In this document: in pieces, positions 10,301-17,549 of the stretch
How positions within the stretch are numbered: the first letter of the stretch is position 1
How the letters are laid out: every line of letters begins with the position of its first letter
Assembly (NCBI GenBank): GCA_965277695.1
Contig: CBDIDQ010000033.1
Location: 310,001 to 374,000 of the forward strand
Length of the DNA stretch: 64,000 nucleotides
Direction of reading: 5' to 3'
Source: JABSOG01 sp965277695
GTDB lineage: Bacteria > Pseudomonadota > Gammaproteobacteria > Enterobacterales > Alteromonadaceae
Position numbers and translations under genes: made by a program
The notes under the pieces: generated by a model
Database searches by the model: none
Told to the model about the DNA's origin: nothing
Seen by the model: the letters and a program-made list of their open reading frames with translations, nothing else

Positions 10301-10404
10301 AAAAACGATATTGGCAATTGCCAGAAGGATATCGCGCCTAAAAAGCCGATGAAGAACAATATCACGGCGGCATATAGCGGTTTGTTTAGCAGTTGACTTA
10401 GCAT
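7366..10404 (-). CDS. RND efflux pump, inner-membrane permease
   Basis: This is a 1012-residue AcrB-type proton-driven exporter. The N-terminus (MLSQLLNKPLYAAVILFFIG) is the first helix. A large periplasmic loop precedes a cluster of helices with the GIILDASIVVLSAIRMELNK segment (helix 4 region, about 400) where RND proteins carry proton-relay acids. A second periplasmic loop and the repeated C-terminal helix bundle (NNAILFVDAF, about 925) follow. The length is at the short end of the HAE-1 family. It is the first gene of the pump-adaptor-TauE operon. No strong ribosome site precedes the ATG. Drug versus metal or fatty-acid substrates cannot be distinguished. Confidence 0.9.
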   Translation of the reverse strand: MLSQLLNKPLYAAVILFFIGFLGAISFWQLPISFLPDISRPTLTIQTTWPGYSADQVLEKIIVPQESELNGIPDRHEISSMAYPGFAETVITFRYNTELDDAYMNALQAIGRVAFRPADALPTTIEKSGEMHRMAFLFVQASDPEKSLKKPHIDDYQAIIEKHILPEIQAVHGVSHTKLMLASEDELQITVDINALNKYGLIIADVVELLSLNKAMSLGAMNFGKHSYQLRFNGKYSIDTLLNKPILSPLSASVTLADIASVTRGRSDRRHFVLQNGKPAIGIDIYKSKDANMLAALEQLYDKVATLNQKTLPKYGLHIEKSFDPTVFIHRAINLISSNLLLGTLLSALGLALFTRNKTLIVTIFFTVPVTLLCVFTTLYLMGKSLNVISLAAIALSTGIILDASIVVLSAIRMELNKSQALLPAIEQGVKNVVGALLSSTLTSVVIFAPILIMNSFEGQLFEDLALTLSLSILFSLFVSIFLLPVVVKMLPQVLQPEAKFGWISKLEKQLIKFSLRVAGKPWFLLSVGLITMLSFKFLLPDMDLLPPVKRDVVDNLLIMPKGQNLNQLEHDLGEVIHARLAPHLNQQKAPFIKDYYLAVSVDFSSLGVRPLDKADTEALKAALANDILKDLPGIAVVTYQAGVFGAMKSSRTVTINLFSEDVALLQQATTTAKQKIAEALPGVGAHAAPSATADMPILTITPNFAALNQYQIPVSQVIEVLQMTGSGLHIGKISEAGKMLNVKVKVKSSDDFDQLLALPVSTSGLTLRDIVTIEAGVTVSEIMHVNFKRALSLTLNVPDDRSIEAVSLVAQQVVDQINNEIMQTAGHARLSGSTDVLAAATTRLLSNLAFAGIIFFFILLLLFQRIDYSLIILVCLPVAAIGSLFALQLAGLFYPQQLDVLTMMGFLILIGLIVNNAILFVDAFITAKGDSQARITHAFEQRLLPILMSTVTSIIGMLPLALLPGAGNELYRGLGVVLVGGMSVGGLILLIVMPGLLLFHSQRSPHSRSTV

Positions 10405-10867
10405 ATTTGTACTGATTTGAGTTGATTCTACCCCCTTGACTCAAACCACTTCGGCTCCATGATACGATTAAATTCACGGCGTGAATCTATAGTAAAGCCC
10501 TGTATTGTTCAAGGCTTAATTTCGTGGCTGAAATTATTATTCACTGCATGGCTCGCTGTTTTTTGTCTGACCGTCAACAACTTTAAAAGGTACAAATCGC
10601 TGATCTAATTTGTAACATCTGCTTTTAAAGCATCCCGGGACTGCATACAAGTTTGACCTGTAAATAGTAACTGCAATGGCTAAGATGCCGAGCCACTATT
10701 GTTTTACCCATTGTGATTATCCGCGCTTCAATGTTAACAAAAAGACAAAAAAATGATCAGTCTATGGCTTTTTATACTATAAATAGAGGTCCTTTTAGCG
10801 GTTTATTTTTAGGTTTAATTAGTATGATCTAATTTGTTCCTTTGGCTAAATAGATCATAATATTTAG
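10405..10867. other. Intergenic region upstream of the RND operon
   Basis: About 460 bp lie between the divergent RND operon and a small membrane ORF. It must contain the RND promoter. TTTGAGTCAAGGGGGTAGAATC, read on the minus strand near 10426-10447, is a candidate core region but not a firm one. I see no RNA gene, regulator gene or clear operator. Confidence 0.4.
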
Positions 10868-10894
10868 TTGATAAAAAAAAAAAAACTAATATTT

Positions 10895-11059
10895 ATGTTG
10901 ATCGCCAGCTGGTTTTTATCTATTATGCCTCTCGGCTCACAGCCAGCAAATATCTTTTATGATGTTGTTTTAACGCTATTTTGCTTGTTTTTTCTGCTGT
11001 TATTGCAACGCTTGTTGCTAAAACAGTTGAAATTAGAACGAGCCATAGCGGTGATATAA
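10895..11059 (+). CDS. Small hydrophobic protein, hypothetical
   Basis: This is a 54-residue ORF from the ATG at 10895. A TTG at 10868 would add nine mostly Lys residues from an A-run. It contains two strongly hydrophobic stretches (MLIASWFLSIMPLG and FYDVVLTLFCLFFLLLLQRLLL) followed by a basic end, so it is probably a one- or two-helix inner-membrane peptide. There is no clear ribosome binding site and no recognisable family. It lies 90 bp upstream of the biosynthetic operon, on the same strand. It may be real or only an AT-rich chance ORF. Confidence 0.35.
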   Translation: MLIASWFLSIMPLGSQPANIFYDVVLTLFCLFFLLLLQRLLLKQLKLERAIAVI

Positions 11060-11146
11060 AACAATATTAGCAACTCAGTTATGGGCTTCTGAGGCGATGG
11101 CGTCGGGGGTCGGGATTTTTAAACTACATAGGAAATAGGACCGTTA

Positions 11147-12076
11147 ATGGAAGCTTTAAACCTCTTCAATGATAAACTACAAAGCGATGATATCGCTGCA
11201 ATCAGCAAAATTCGCAATGTAGTACTTCGTTCGTTACAACAATATGCACAAGACGCTGGTTTTAACCAGATGATGCCAATCTTGATGTCACCCATAACCG
11301 ATCCGTTGAATCATGCGGTCTACCCGGCAGAAATCAGCTACGAGCAAACCAAGTTGAAACTCACTGCCAGCATGATTTTTCATAAACAGCTGATGTTACA
11401 TGCCAAAAATATCGACAAAATCTTTATTTTAGCGCCTAATATCCGTCTCGAAAAAAATACGGTCAAAGAGTCTGCTAATCACCTGTTGGAATTTTCTCAG
11501 TTCGATTTAGAAATCAAAGGCGCATCAATGCATGACATTATGGCGTTCCTTGAAGGCTTATATAAGCATGTTTTTGCAGCGGTTAAAGCTGAATGTGCCG
11601 ATGTATTGGCGCAGCTTGGTAGGGACTTACCTGATTATGACAAACCTTTCCCAATTTATAGCTCAGATGAATTGATTGCCAAATATGGTGATGAATTTGA
11701 AGCAGTGGTTTCTAAAAACTCGGATTCACCTGTGTTCATTACCAACTATAAACGTGAATTTTATGACCGTGAGACCCCAGGGGTGCGTGGTCAATACAAT
11801 AACTTCGATATTATCTATCCAGAAGGTTATGGCGAAGGGCTCTCTGGTGCCGAGCGCGAGTTTGAGCATGACCAACTAGTTTACCGGATGGAAGAACTGG
11901 ATATGGACTTGACGCCATATACCAATTATCTGGCTGCATCGAAACGTCACATGATCCCACCAACAGCAGGCGCTGGCATTGGCATCGAGCGATTGCTTAA
12001 GTTCATCTGTGGTAAGACACAAATCAAAGATATCCAATTGTTTGACCGCAGTATTTCCTCTGACTTCCTGTTTTAA
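11147..12076 (+). CDS. Archaeal-type asparagine synthetase A-like ligase
   Basis: This 309-residue protein has the class II aminoacyl-tRNA synthetase catalytic fold without an anticodon-binding domain. It resembles the archaeal AsnRS-derived asparagine synthetase (AS-AR of Pyrococcus) much more than E. coli AsnA. Shared blocks include MPILMSPITDPL (about 44-55), the ASMIFHKQLML region, FILAPNIRLE, EFSQFDLEIKG, REFYDRE, EGYGEGLSGAERE and the motif 3 block GAGIGIERLLKF (about 277-288). Those enzymes activate the beta-carboxyl of Asp as an adenylate and transfer ammonia. Here, as first gene of a cluster with a glutamate mutase, a likely substrate is Asp or 3-methylaspartate (inference). AGGAAATAGGACC precedes the ATG. 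Confidence 0.8.
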   Translation: MEALNLFNDKLQSDDIAAISKIRNVVLRSLQQYAQDAGFNQMMPILMSPITDPLNHAVYPAEISYEQTKLKLTASMIFHKQLMLHAKNIDKIFILAPNIRLEKNTVKESANHLLEFSQFDLEIKGASMHDIMAFLEGLYKHVFAAVKAECADVLAQLGRDLPDYDKPFPIYSSDELIAKYGDEFEAVVSKNSDSPVFITNYKREFYDRETPGVRGQYNNFDIIYPEGYGEGLSGAEREFEHDQLVYRMEELDMDLTPYTNYLAASKRHMIPPTAGAGIGIERLLKFICGKTQIKDIQLFDRSISSDFLF

Positions 12077-12171
12077 CAGCTATTTTTGACAAGTTTAAGC
12101 TCATTTATAAAACATCTTGGTTTTAATCGGGTCGCAAGGCCCGACAGTATTTTAAGGAGTAGTTGCGTTAT

Positions 12172-13221
12172 ATGATTAAATTTCATTGGGCTTCACCACT
12201 GGACAGTGGACAACAAACCGCAGCGGGCAATTACGCTACCGGCTCTTTTGACTTGGAAGGGCTGGTTGACTTTGCGCAATCGGCTGAGCAAGCCGGCATT
12301 GAGTCATTATTGATGGGGATCAGCTATCACATGCCTGATCCAATGCCGTTGATTGGTGCATTGGCAAGAGAAACAAAAGACATAAAGTTTATATTGGCTT
12401 ATCGTCCGGGTTTATTGTCCCCGACGTTATTTGCCCAGATGGTCAATACCATTTCGTGGATCAGCGATGGTCGAGTTGACTTGAATATTGTTGCTGGTAT
12501 TTCTCCAGCAGAACAAGCCTATTATGGTGATTTTTGTGATCATGAGGCCCGTTATGCCCGCACCGATGAATTTTTAGGTTTAACCGGACAATTATGGAAT
12601 GCCACGGCTCCGCTCAGCCATGATGGGGCGTTTTATCAGCTTAAAGAAGCCGAATTGGGGCTCAACTTTAAAGACGGTCAAACTCCGGGTATTTATCTCA
12701 GTGGCGGCTCAGCGACGGCGCAAAAAGTGGCTGAGAAACATGCGGATTGTTTGCTGCGTTATGGCGATACGCCAGAGAATTTGGTTGAGCAGGCTGATGG
12801 CTTGCATCGTCAGGGTTTGCGACTGGGGATCCGAATGCACATTATTGCGCGACCGACCCGAGCCGAAGCGTTAGCCTTTATTGATGAGATGATGGCGCAG
12901 TCAGACGAAGCCCATAAAGCAGAGATTGCCGAGTTTGTGGCGACTTGTGATTCGGCGGCGGTGAAAAAATCTTTCGACTTGGCTAATGCGGCTAAAGACG
13001 ACTGGATATCGCCAATGATATGGAGTGGTGCGGTGGCGTATCGAGGCGGACCAGCCTTGACCATTGCCGGCAGCTTTGACGAAGTGGCGGCTTATTTCTA
13101 TGAATATAAACGCGCCGGGGTGGACGAGTTTATATTGTCGGGCTGGCCGACACGGGATGAAATGGAACTTTTCTGTGCCGAGGTATTACCACGATATCAG
13201 GCGATAGAGGCGGCATCATGA
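12172..13221 (+). CDS. LLM-class flavin-dependent oxidoreductase
   Basis: This 349-residue TIM-barrel enzyme belongs to the bacterial luciferase / alkanesulfonate monooxygenase (SsuD) superfamily. Family blocks include the start MIKFHWASPL, the segment FILAYRPGLLSPTLFAQM (about 78-95), WISDGRVDLNIVAG (about 101-114) and the SGGSATAQKVAEKHAD block near 185-200. Such enzymes use reduced flavin and O2 to oxygenate a small organic substrate or cleave a C-S bond. The ATG at 12172 is preferred, with AAGGAG 12 bases upstream. A TTG at 12163 is only 3 bases from the same site. It overlaps the next gene by 4 bases (ATGA). No ssu transporter is nearby, so a tailoring role in the cluster is more likely than sulfur scavenging. 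Confidence 0.88.
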   Translation: MIKFHWASPLDSGQQTAAGNYATGSFDLEGLVDFAQSAEQAGIESLLMGISYHMPDPMPLIGALARETKDIKFILAYRPGLLSPTLFAQMVNTISWISDGRVDLNIVAGISPAEQAYYGDFCDHEARYARTDEFLGLTGQLWNATAPLSHDGAFYQLKEAELGLNFKDGQTPGIYLSGGSATAQKVAEKHADCLLRYGDTPENLVEQADGLHRQGLRLGIRMHIIARPTRAEALAFIDEMMAQSDEAHKAEIAEFVATCDSAAVKKSFDLANAAKDDWISPMIWSGAVAYRGGPALTIAGSFDEVAAYFYEYKRAGVDEFILSGWPTRDEMELFCAEVLPRYQAIEAAS

Positions 13222-14510
13222 GTAAGCCAGCAGCAATATTGCTGTTAGCCCATCAGGGATTGTCATATTTACCGGCGATTGCCGCAACGGCTCGGGCGCA
13301 AGGTGTTGAGGTGGTGGTGATTTCATCCATTGCCAAAGACAATGCGCCGATTCATTCCCAGCGTGAAGATTATGCTGAGCTGTGTTTTACCGAGCAAGCT
13401 GATTTAACCCAAGCATCAGTGGGTGCCGAGGTTGAACAACTGCAAAGGGATTTTGAGCTGCTGGCGGCTATTTCGACCTTTGAAGGTTACCGGCTGATTG
13501 TGGCGCAGTTAAACGCCTCGTTTGGCGCGGTTGATTGTCAATTAGCGGCCCTTGAAGTGACATTGGACAAGCTTGAAATGCGCAAAGTGCTGCGTCAACA
13601 CCAGCTTAGTCAGATTAATAGTTGGTTGTTGGACGAAGCAACTTTACAGCGGTTACAGGGTGAAAATACCGTTAGTTTTATTAAACCTCGTAGCGGTGTC
13701 GGCTCTTTTGGTTGTTTCAAATTAACTGCTGATACCCAATGGTCCGATATTGCTCAGCTGGTGGACGAATTGCATCAGGATGCTTTTTTAGAAGTGGCTT
13801 ATTTGGGCAACTTTGACTTTATTGCCGAGCAATTCATTAGCGGGGTCGAATGCAGCTTTGAAGTGGCGGCTATTGATGGTCAGTACTTTACCCTAGCGAT
13901 GCATGAAAAAACTGGGCTGGAAGCCAGAGATAACACCATTTTAGAAAATGTCGATGTGTCTCCGGGGATCACCTTTAGTCAGGCGTTGATGCGTCAAGGT
14001 AGTGATTTTGTTGCTGCTTGTTTGACGGCTTTATCTTTGCCTGAGGGCGCGTTTCATGTTGAAACCCGGTATGACCACAGTACAGATCAGTGGGAGATTA
14101 TTGAAGTCAATCCGAGGATCGGTGGCGGCTTTATTAATCAAAGTGTCAAAGACATTACCAATGGCACCTCTATTTTGGATGCTTGGATCAGCGTGTTGTT
14201 ACGTAAAGCACCAATGGCGACTATCAAGCAGCAATTGGCTGAATTAGATCAACAATTTAGCTGTCCGGCGGTCGCAACCATAGGTCATTACATCTTTGGT
14301 TCACCGGGCAAGACATTGAGCAAGATTGAGTTGCATCCAGATAAACCAGCACCAGCAGTATTGAGTGAAGTGCTAGCGGTTGGCGATACCTTGCCATTTT
14401 TATCGCGAGAAATTCCGGTGATCGAGGGGTTATGGACCATGCCGGTAGCACAGCTCAATGCCACGTTGGATACACTAAATGCAGGGTGGGTTGATGTCCA
14501 ATACCAATGA
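13218..14510 (+). CDS. ATP-grasp carboxylate-amine ligase 1
   Basis: This 430-residue protein has an ATP-grasp fold. The N-terminal Rossmann-like domain is followed by the ATP-binding lysine and glycine loop FIKPRSGVGSFG (about 154-165), the EQFISGVECSFE hinge (about 206-217) and the Mg-binding EVNPRIGGG (about 295-303). The family couples ATP to acyl-phosphate formation and then amide or peptide bond formation with an amine. The substrate is unknown. It is one of three ATP-grasp proteins in this operon that differ in their loops, so each probably makes a different bond. Its start overlaps the flavoenzyme stop (ATGA), and its end overlaps the MFS start by 17 bases. Confidence 0.85.
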   Translation: MSKPAAILLLAHQGLSYLPAIAATARAQGVEVVVISSIAKDNAPIHSQREDYAELCFTEQADLTQASVGAEVEQLQRDFELLAAISTFEGYRLIVAQLNASFGAVDCQLAALEVTLDKLEMRKVLRQHQLSQINSWLLDEATLQRLQGENTVSFIKPRSGVGSFGCFKLTADTQWSDIAQLVDELHQDAFLEVAYLGNFDFIAEQFISGVECSFEVAAIDGQYFTLAMHEKTGLEARDNTILENVDVSPGITFSQALMRQGSDFVAACLTALSLPEGAFHVETRYDHSTDQWEIIEVNPRIGGGFINQSVKDITNGTSILDAWISVLLRKAPMATIKQQLAELDQQFSCPAVATIGHYIFGSPGKTLSKIELHPDKPAPAVLSEVLAVGDTLPFLSREIPVIEGLWTMPVAQLNATLDTLNAGWVDVQYQ

Positions 14511-15774
14511 TAATACGGTCACCACGACGTTGAAACAGCCAGTGATCTGGCTGTTTGTCGCATCAATTATGCTCGGGGTGATTGCTGAGGCGTTGATCAT
14601 GTTTGCGACGCCTTTAATCATTCTTGATATCACCGGAAAAGTCTCGGCCTCGGGCATGGCTTTTGCCATTGAGTGGTTGCCAGCGGTACTGATATTTCCT
14701 TTTGCTGGGGTATTTGCCGACAGGCTCGGTGGCAAACGAGTGTTTGTTTACTCCTCTTCATTACGCGCGTTGATTGTTGGCATTGCTGTGGTGGCAATCT
14801 ATTGGTTACCTGAGTTTAGCGTAGCCATTTTGCTGATTAATGCCGCGTTGATGTCTGTTTTTATGGCACCTAATCGCATGGCGGTAGAAAAACTGATACC
14901 ACGTATTGTCAGTCGTGAACAGCTGGCGGTGGTGCAATCGGCAGTGCAAAACAGCGAACTGATTGGCTGGACCTTAGGCCCTGCGTTGGCAGCCTATTTT
15001 ACTATTTTCTTTGATACTCCGGTGGTATTGATTGCGGCTTGCTTAGCTTTTGTGTTGAGTTTGCTGCCCGTATTTTGCTTGAAACCTAGTGCGCTGCCCA
15101 CAGCGGCAAAAGGCTCGGTCGAAGTTGAGGCCAGCGAAGGCATTATGGCTGAAATGAAACAAGGATTTCAGTTGTTGCTCCAGTCAAAACCGATTGTGTT
15201 ATTGGCGGTACTGAACTGCACCATTAATCTGGCTTTTGCGGTATCACTGGCTTCTCATCCGGCGATCATCAAAGCAGATTTTGGTTTGGATGACAGTGCT
15301 TATGGTGTGCTTAATACCGTATCCGGCGTGTTGGGATTGTTGAACTTAATTGTGGTGCCCTTTGTGTTGCACAAATTAAGCATTTATCGCTTAGGTATTA
15401 TTGGCTTAATCCTGATCATCAGCGGTTTGTTGGCGACCTCGATGGTGGCGCAATTTGTGCCGTATGTTATTGGTTTTGTTATCGCTTCTATTGGTTTGAC
15501 GTTTTTTAATGTGTTTAACCGCACTCAGCGTATCAAGGCATTGCCTCAGGCACATATCGGTAAAGTGATGGGACCGTTTTATCTGGTCAACTTGATCACC
15601 ATGCCGATTGGCGGCTTGATTGTGGCGTTATTTGCCGATGATCATGGTAACCAGCCACTGATCCTCGCGGTGACCTTATTACTACTTTTGGTCGGTCCTG
15701 TTTTTATTGTCAAAGCCCAGCGAGCGTTTGAAAGCGTGTTCAAGCAAATGGCGTTGGCAGAGAAAGGCGCTTAA
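14494..15774 (+). CDS. MFS transporter, probable exporter of the cluster product
   Basis: This is a 426-residue major facilitator protein with about twelve hydrophobic helices. The loop 2-3 signature region reads GVFADRLGGKRVFVYSS (about residues 73-89). It is closest in style to the MdtH/enterobactin-exporter type of drug and metabolite efflux proteins. GGGTGGG three to nine bases upstream favours the ATG at 14494 over the in-frame ATG at 14479. It overlaps the ATP-grasp 1 gene, so it is co-translated with biosynthetic enzymes and most likely exports the product or gives self-protection. Confidence 0.85.
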   Translation: MSNTNDNTVTTTLKQPVIWLFVASIMLGVIAEALIMFATPLIILDITGKVSASGMAFAIEWLPAVLIFPFAGVFADRLGGKRVFVYSSSLRALIVGIAVVAIYWLPEFSVAILLINAALMSVFMAPNRMAVEKLIPRIVSREQLAVVQSAVQNSELIGWTLGPALAAYFTIFFDTPVVLIAACLAFVLSLLPVFCLKPSALPTAAKGSVEVEASEGIMAEMKQGFQLLLQSKPIVLLAVLNCTINLAFAVSLASHPAIIKADFGLDDSAYGVLNTVSGVLGLLNLIVVPFVLHKLSIYRLGIIGLILIISGLLATSMVAQFVPYVIGFVIASIGLTFFNVFNRTQRIKALPQAHIGKVMGPFYLVNLITMPIGGLIVALFADDHGNQPLILAVTLLLLLVGPVFIVKAQRAFESVFKQMALAEKGA

Positions 15775-15833
15775 TCCGACCCTCACGATTAACCTCAACT
15801 TTTAACCTTTATCTAACCAAGGAAACTTTGACC

Positions 15834-16280
15834 ATGGAGAAAAACCTGAAATGTCTACTGTCGACAGTAGAGTCTGATTCACATATGTGGAACCTAGTGT
15901 ATATGCAGCTGTTCATGGAAGAGCAGGGAATGACGGTTGATAATCTTGGCTGCTGTGTGCCAGCACAAAATGTGGTGTCAGAAATGGCCAGACAACAACC
16001 GGATATGGTGGTGGTGTCGTCGGTTAATGGCCATGGCTATTTTCAGGGAATGGAACTGATGCAAACCATTAAAAACACAGGGGTGCAAGGCAATGCCCGA
16101 GTGGTGATTGGCGGCAAATTATCCACTCTAGAAAGTGAAAACGAAGTCATCAGTGAGCAACTGCAACAGCAAGGTTATGACGGGGTATTTGTTGGTGCTA
16201 ATGCGATCAGAGAGTTTGTCGCCTTTATTAAACAGTGTCGTGCGCAATTGCGCTTTAAACCTGTATTTAATGTGGCTTAA
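15834..16280 (+). CDS. Cobalamin-binding subunit, glutamate mutase S-like
   Basis: This 148-residue protein has the B12-binding fold of methylaspartate (glutamate) mutase sigma subunits. The base-off signature D-x-H is present as ESDSHMWN (about residues 14-21), although the usual DxHxxG glycine is Asn. The downstream nucleotide-tail contacts VVSSVNGHG (about 60-68) and VIGGKL (about 91-96) are conserved. With the epsilon-like protein encoded at 19066 it should form the active site for radical carbon-skeleton rearrangement. AAGGA lies 10 bases before the ATG, and the alternative TTG at 15828 is only 4 bases away. The length is typical of GlmS/MutS. Confidence 0.82.
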   Translation: MEKNLKCLLSTVESDSHMWNLVYMQLFMEEQGMTVDNLGCCVPAQNVVSEMARQQPDMVVVSSVNGHGYFQGMELMQTIKNTGVQGNARVVIGGKLSTLESENEVISEQLQQQGYDGVFVGANAIREFVAFIKQCRAQLRFKPVFNVA

Positions 16281-16294
16281 GGGGAGGATCACAG

Positions 16295-17539
16295 ATGCAT
16301 ATAGTTATTGTTAATCGTTGGCCTCGTTTTGATGGCGCAGATAATCGCTGGGATAACGAACTGACCCAATACGAAAACTTCATTGATCATCAGGCAAACA
16401 GCGTCAGCTATGTGGTTGATCAACTTGGTGTTGATGGGGTATTGGCTAATCGAGCCGATATTGCCGGTTTTGAGCAAATCAGTGATGTCAATAATGAAGC
16501 CGAGCTGACTCAGGCTTGTCGTCGCATTATCGCCCAACATGGTGATATTGATGTACTGATCGCCTTGTCGGAGTTCACCCTTGAAGTGGCGGCTAACGTG
16601 CGTGAAACCTTGGCTATTCCCGGTCCTCGCTGGGATGAAGTGAATAAATACCGAGATAAAGTCTGTATGAAACAGCATATCAGCGAAGCTGGGCTTAGAG
16701 CACCGCGATTTACCGCTGCAACGGCGGTGGATGCTTATGACATCGCTTGTGGTTGGTCATTCCCACAAATTTTGAAACCTCGGGCGGGTGCCGCCAGTAT
16801 TGGGGTGAGAAAAATCGAATCGGCTGAGGAATTACGTCAGGCATTGACTGAGGTTTGCCTTGACGATTATCAAATTGAAGAATTCATTGATGGTGATATT
16901 TATCATATCGATGGTTATGTCAATGCTGGCGGAGAAGTGGTTTTTCAGTCGGTATCAAAGTACATCAATGACTGTTTGTCTTTTGCCGATGGTGCTCCCT
17001 TGGCGTCATTTGTGATTGGTCCATCACCGATAAGAGAAGCGATTGAAGCTTTTTCACAGCGCTGTTGCGAAGTGTTGGGGTTACAACGAAGCCCTTTTCA
17101 TCTGGAAGTGTTTTGGCACCACAATGAAGCGGTGTTTCTTGAAATTGGCGGTCGAGTGGGTGGAGCCGAAGTGCCACATCTGATCAACAAAATTTATGCA
17201 CTGAACCTGTACGAATGCTGGCTTAAAGAACTCTCTGGTGAGTCATTGCCACCGCTGCCGCAAACCTCGACGCAACAAACTTATGGTGGTTGGTTGGTTT
17301 TTCCTAAACCTGAAGATCAGGCTTATGTGGTGAAACAAAGCGTGTCGTTAAAGCAGCATAACGACAGCATTTGGCGGGAGTTGATCCCCACTGCCGGGCA
17401 AGTGCTTGAACCTGGCGGGGCTTATGATGCTTTTCATAAAGGCCGTTTTATCTTTGTTACCGGGTCTGCCGAACAAACTGAATTACAAATACATCAAGCG
17501 ATGATTAATTACCGATGCGATTTGGCGCGTATTGCTTAA
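16295..17539 (+). CDS. ATP-grasp carboxylate-amine ligase 2
   Basis: This 414-residue ATP-grasp protein is of the biotin-carboxylase / CPSase large-chain-like subtype. Visible blocks are LKPRAGAASIGV (about 165-176, ATP-binding Lys and loop), QIEEFIDGDIYHIDGYV (about 194-210) and FLEIGGRVGG with the Mg-binding acidic residues (about 279-288). It probably forms an acyl phosphate and ligates an amine. Its N-terminus (MHIVIVNRWPRFDGADNRWD) is unlike ATP-grasp 1 or 3, so the acceptor is likely different. A strong GGGGAGG site precedes the ATG, 14 bases after the B12-subunit gene. The next gene starts 10 bases on. Confidence 0.83.
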   Translation: MHIVIVNRWPRFDGADNRWDNELTQYENFIDHQANSVSYVVDQLGVDGVLANRADIAGFEQISDVNNEAELTQACRRIIAQHGDIDVLIALSEFTLEVAANVRETLAIPGPRWDEVNKYRDKVCMKQHISEAGLRAPRFTAATAVDAYDIACGWSFPQILKPRAGAASIGVRKIESAEELRQALTEVCLDDYQIEEFIDGDIYHIDGYVNAGGEVVFQSVSKYINDCLSFADGAPLASFVIGPSPIREAIEAFSQRCCEVLGLQRSPFHLEVFWHHNEAVFLEIGGRVGGAEVPHLINKIYALNLYECWLKELSGESLPPLPQTSTQQTYGGWLVFPKPEDQAYVVKQSVSLKQHNDSIWRELIPTAGQVLEPGGAYDAFHKGRFIFVTGSAEQTELQIHQAMINYRCDLARIA

Positions 17540-17549
17540 AGAAGGAAAG

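Noticed and set aside
12172..13221. Alkanesulfonate utilisation (ssuD)
   Set aside because: The fold fits but no ssuA, ssuB, ssuC or ssuE is nearby, and the operon context points to tailoring chemistry.
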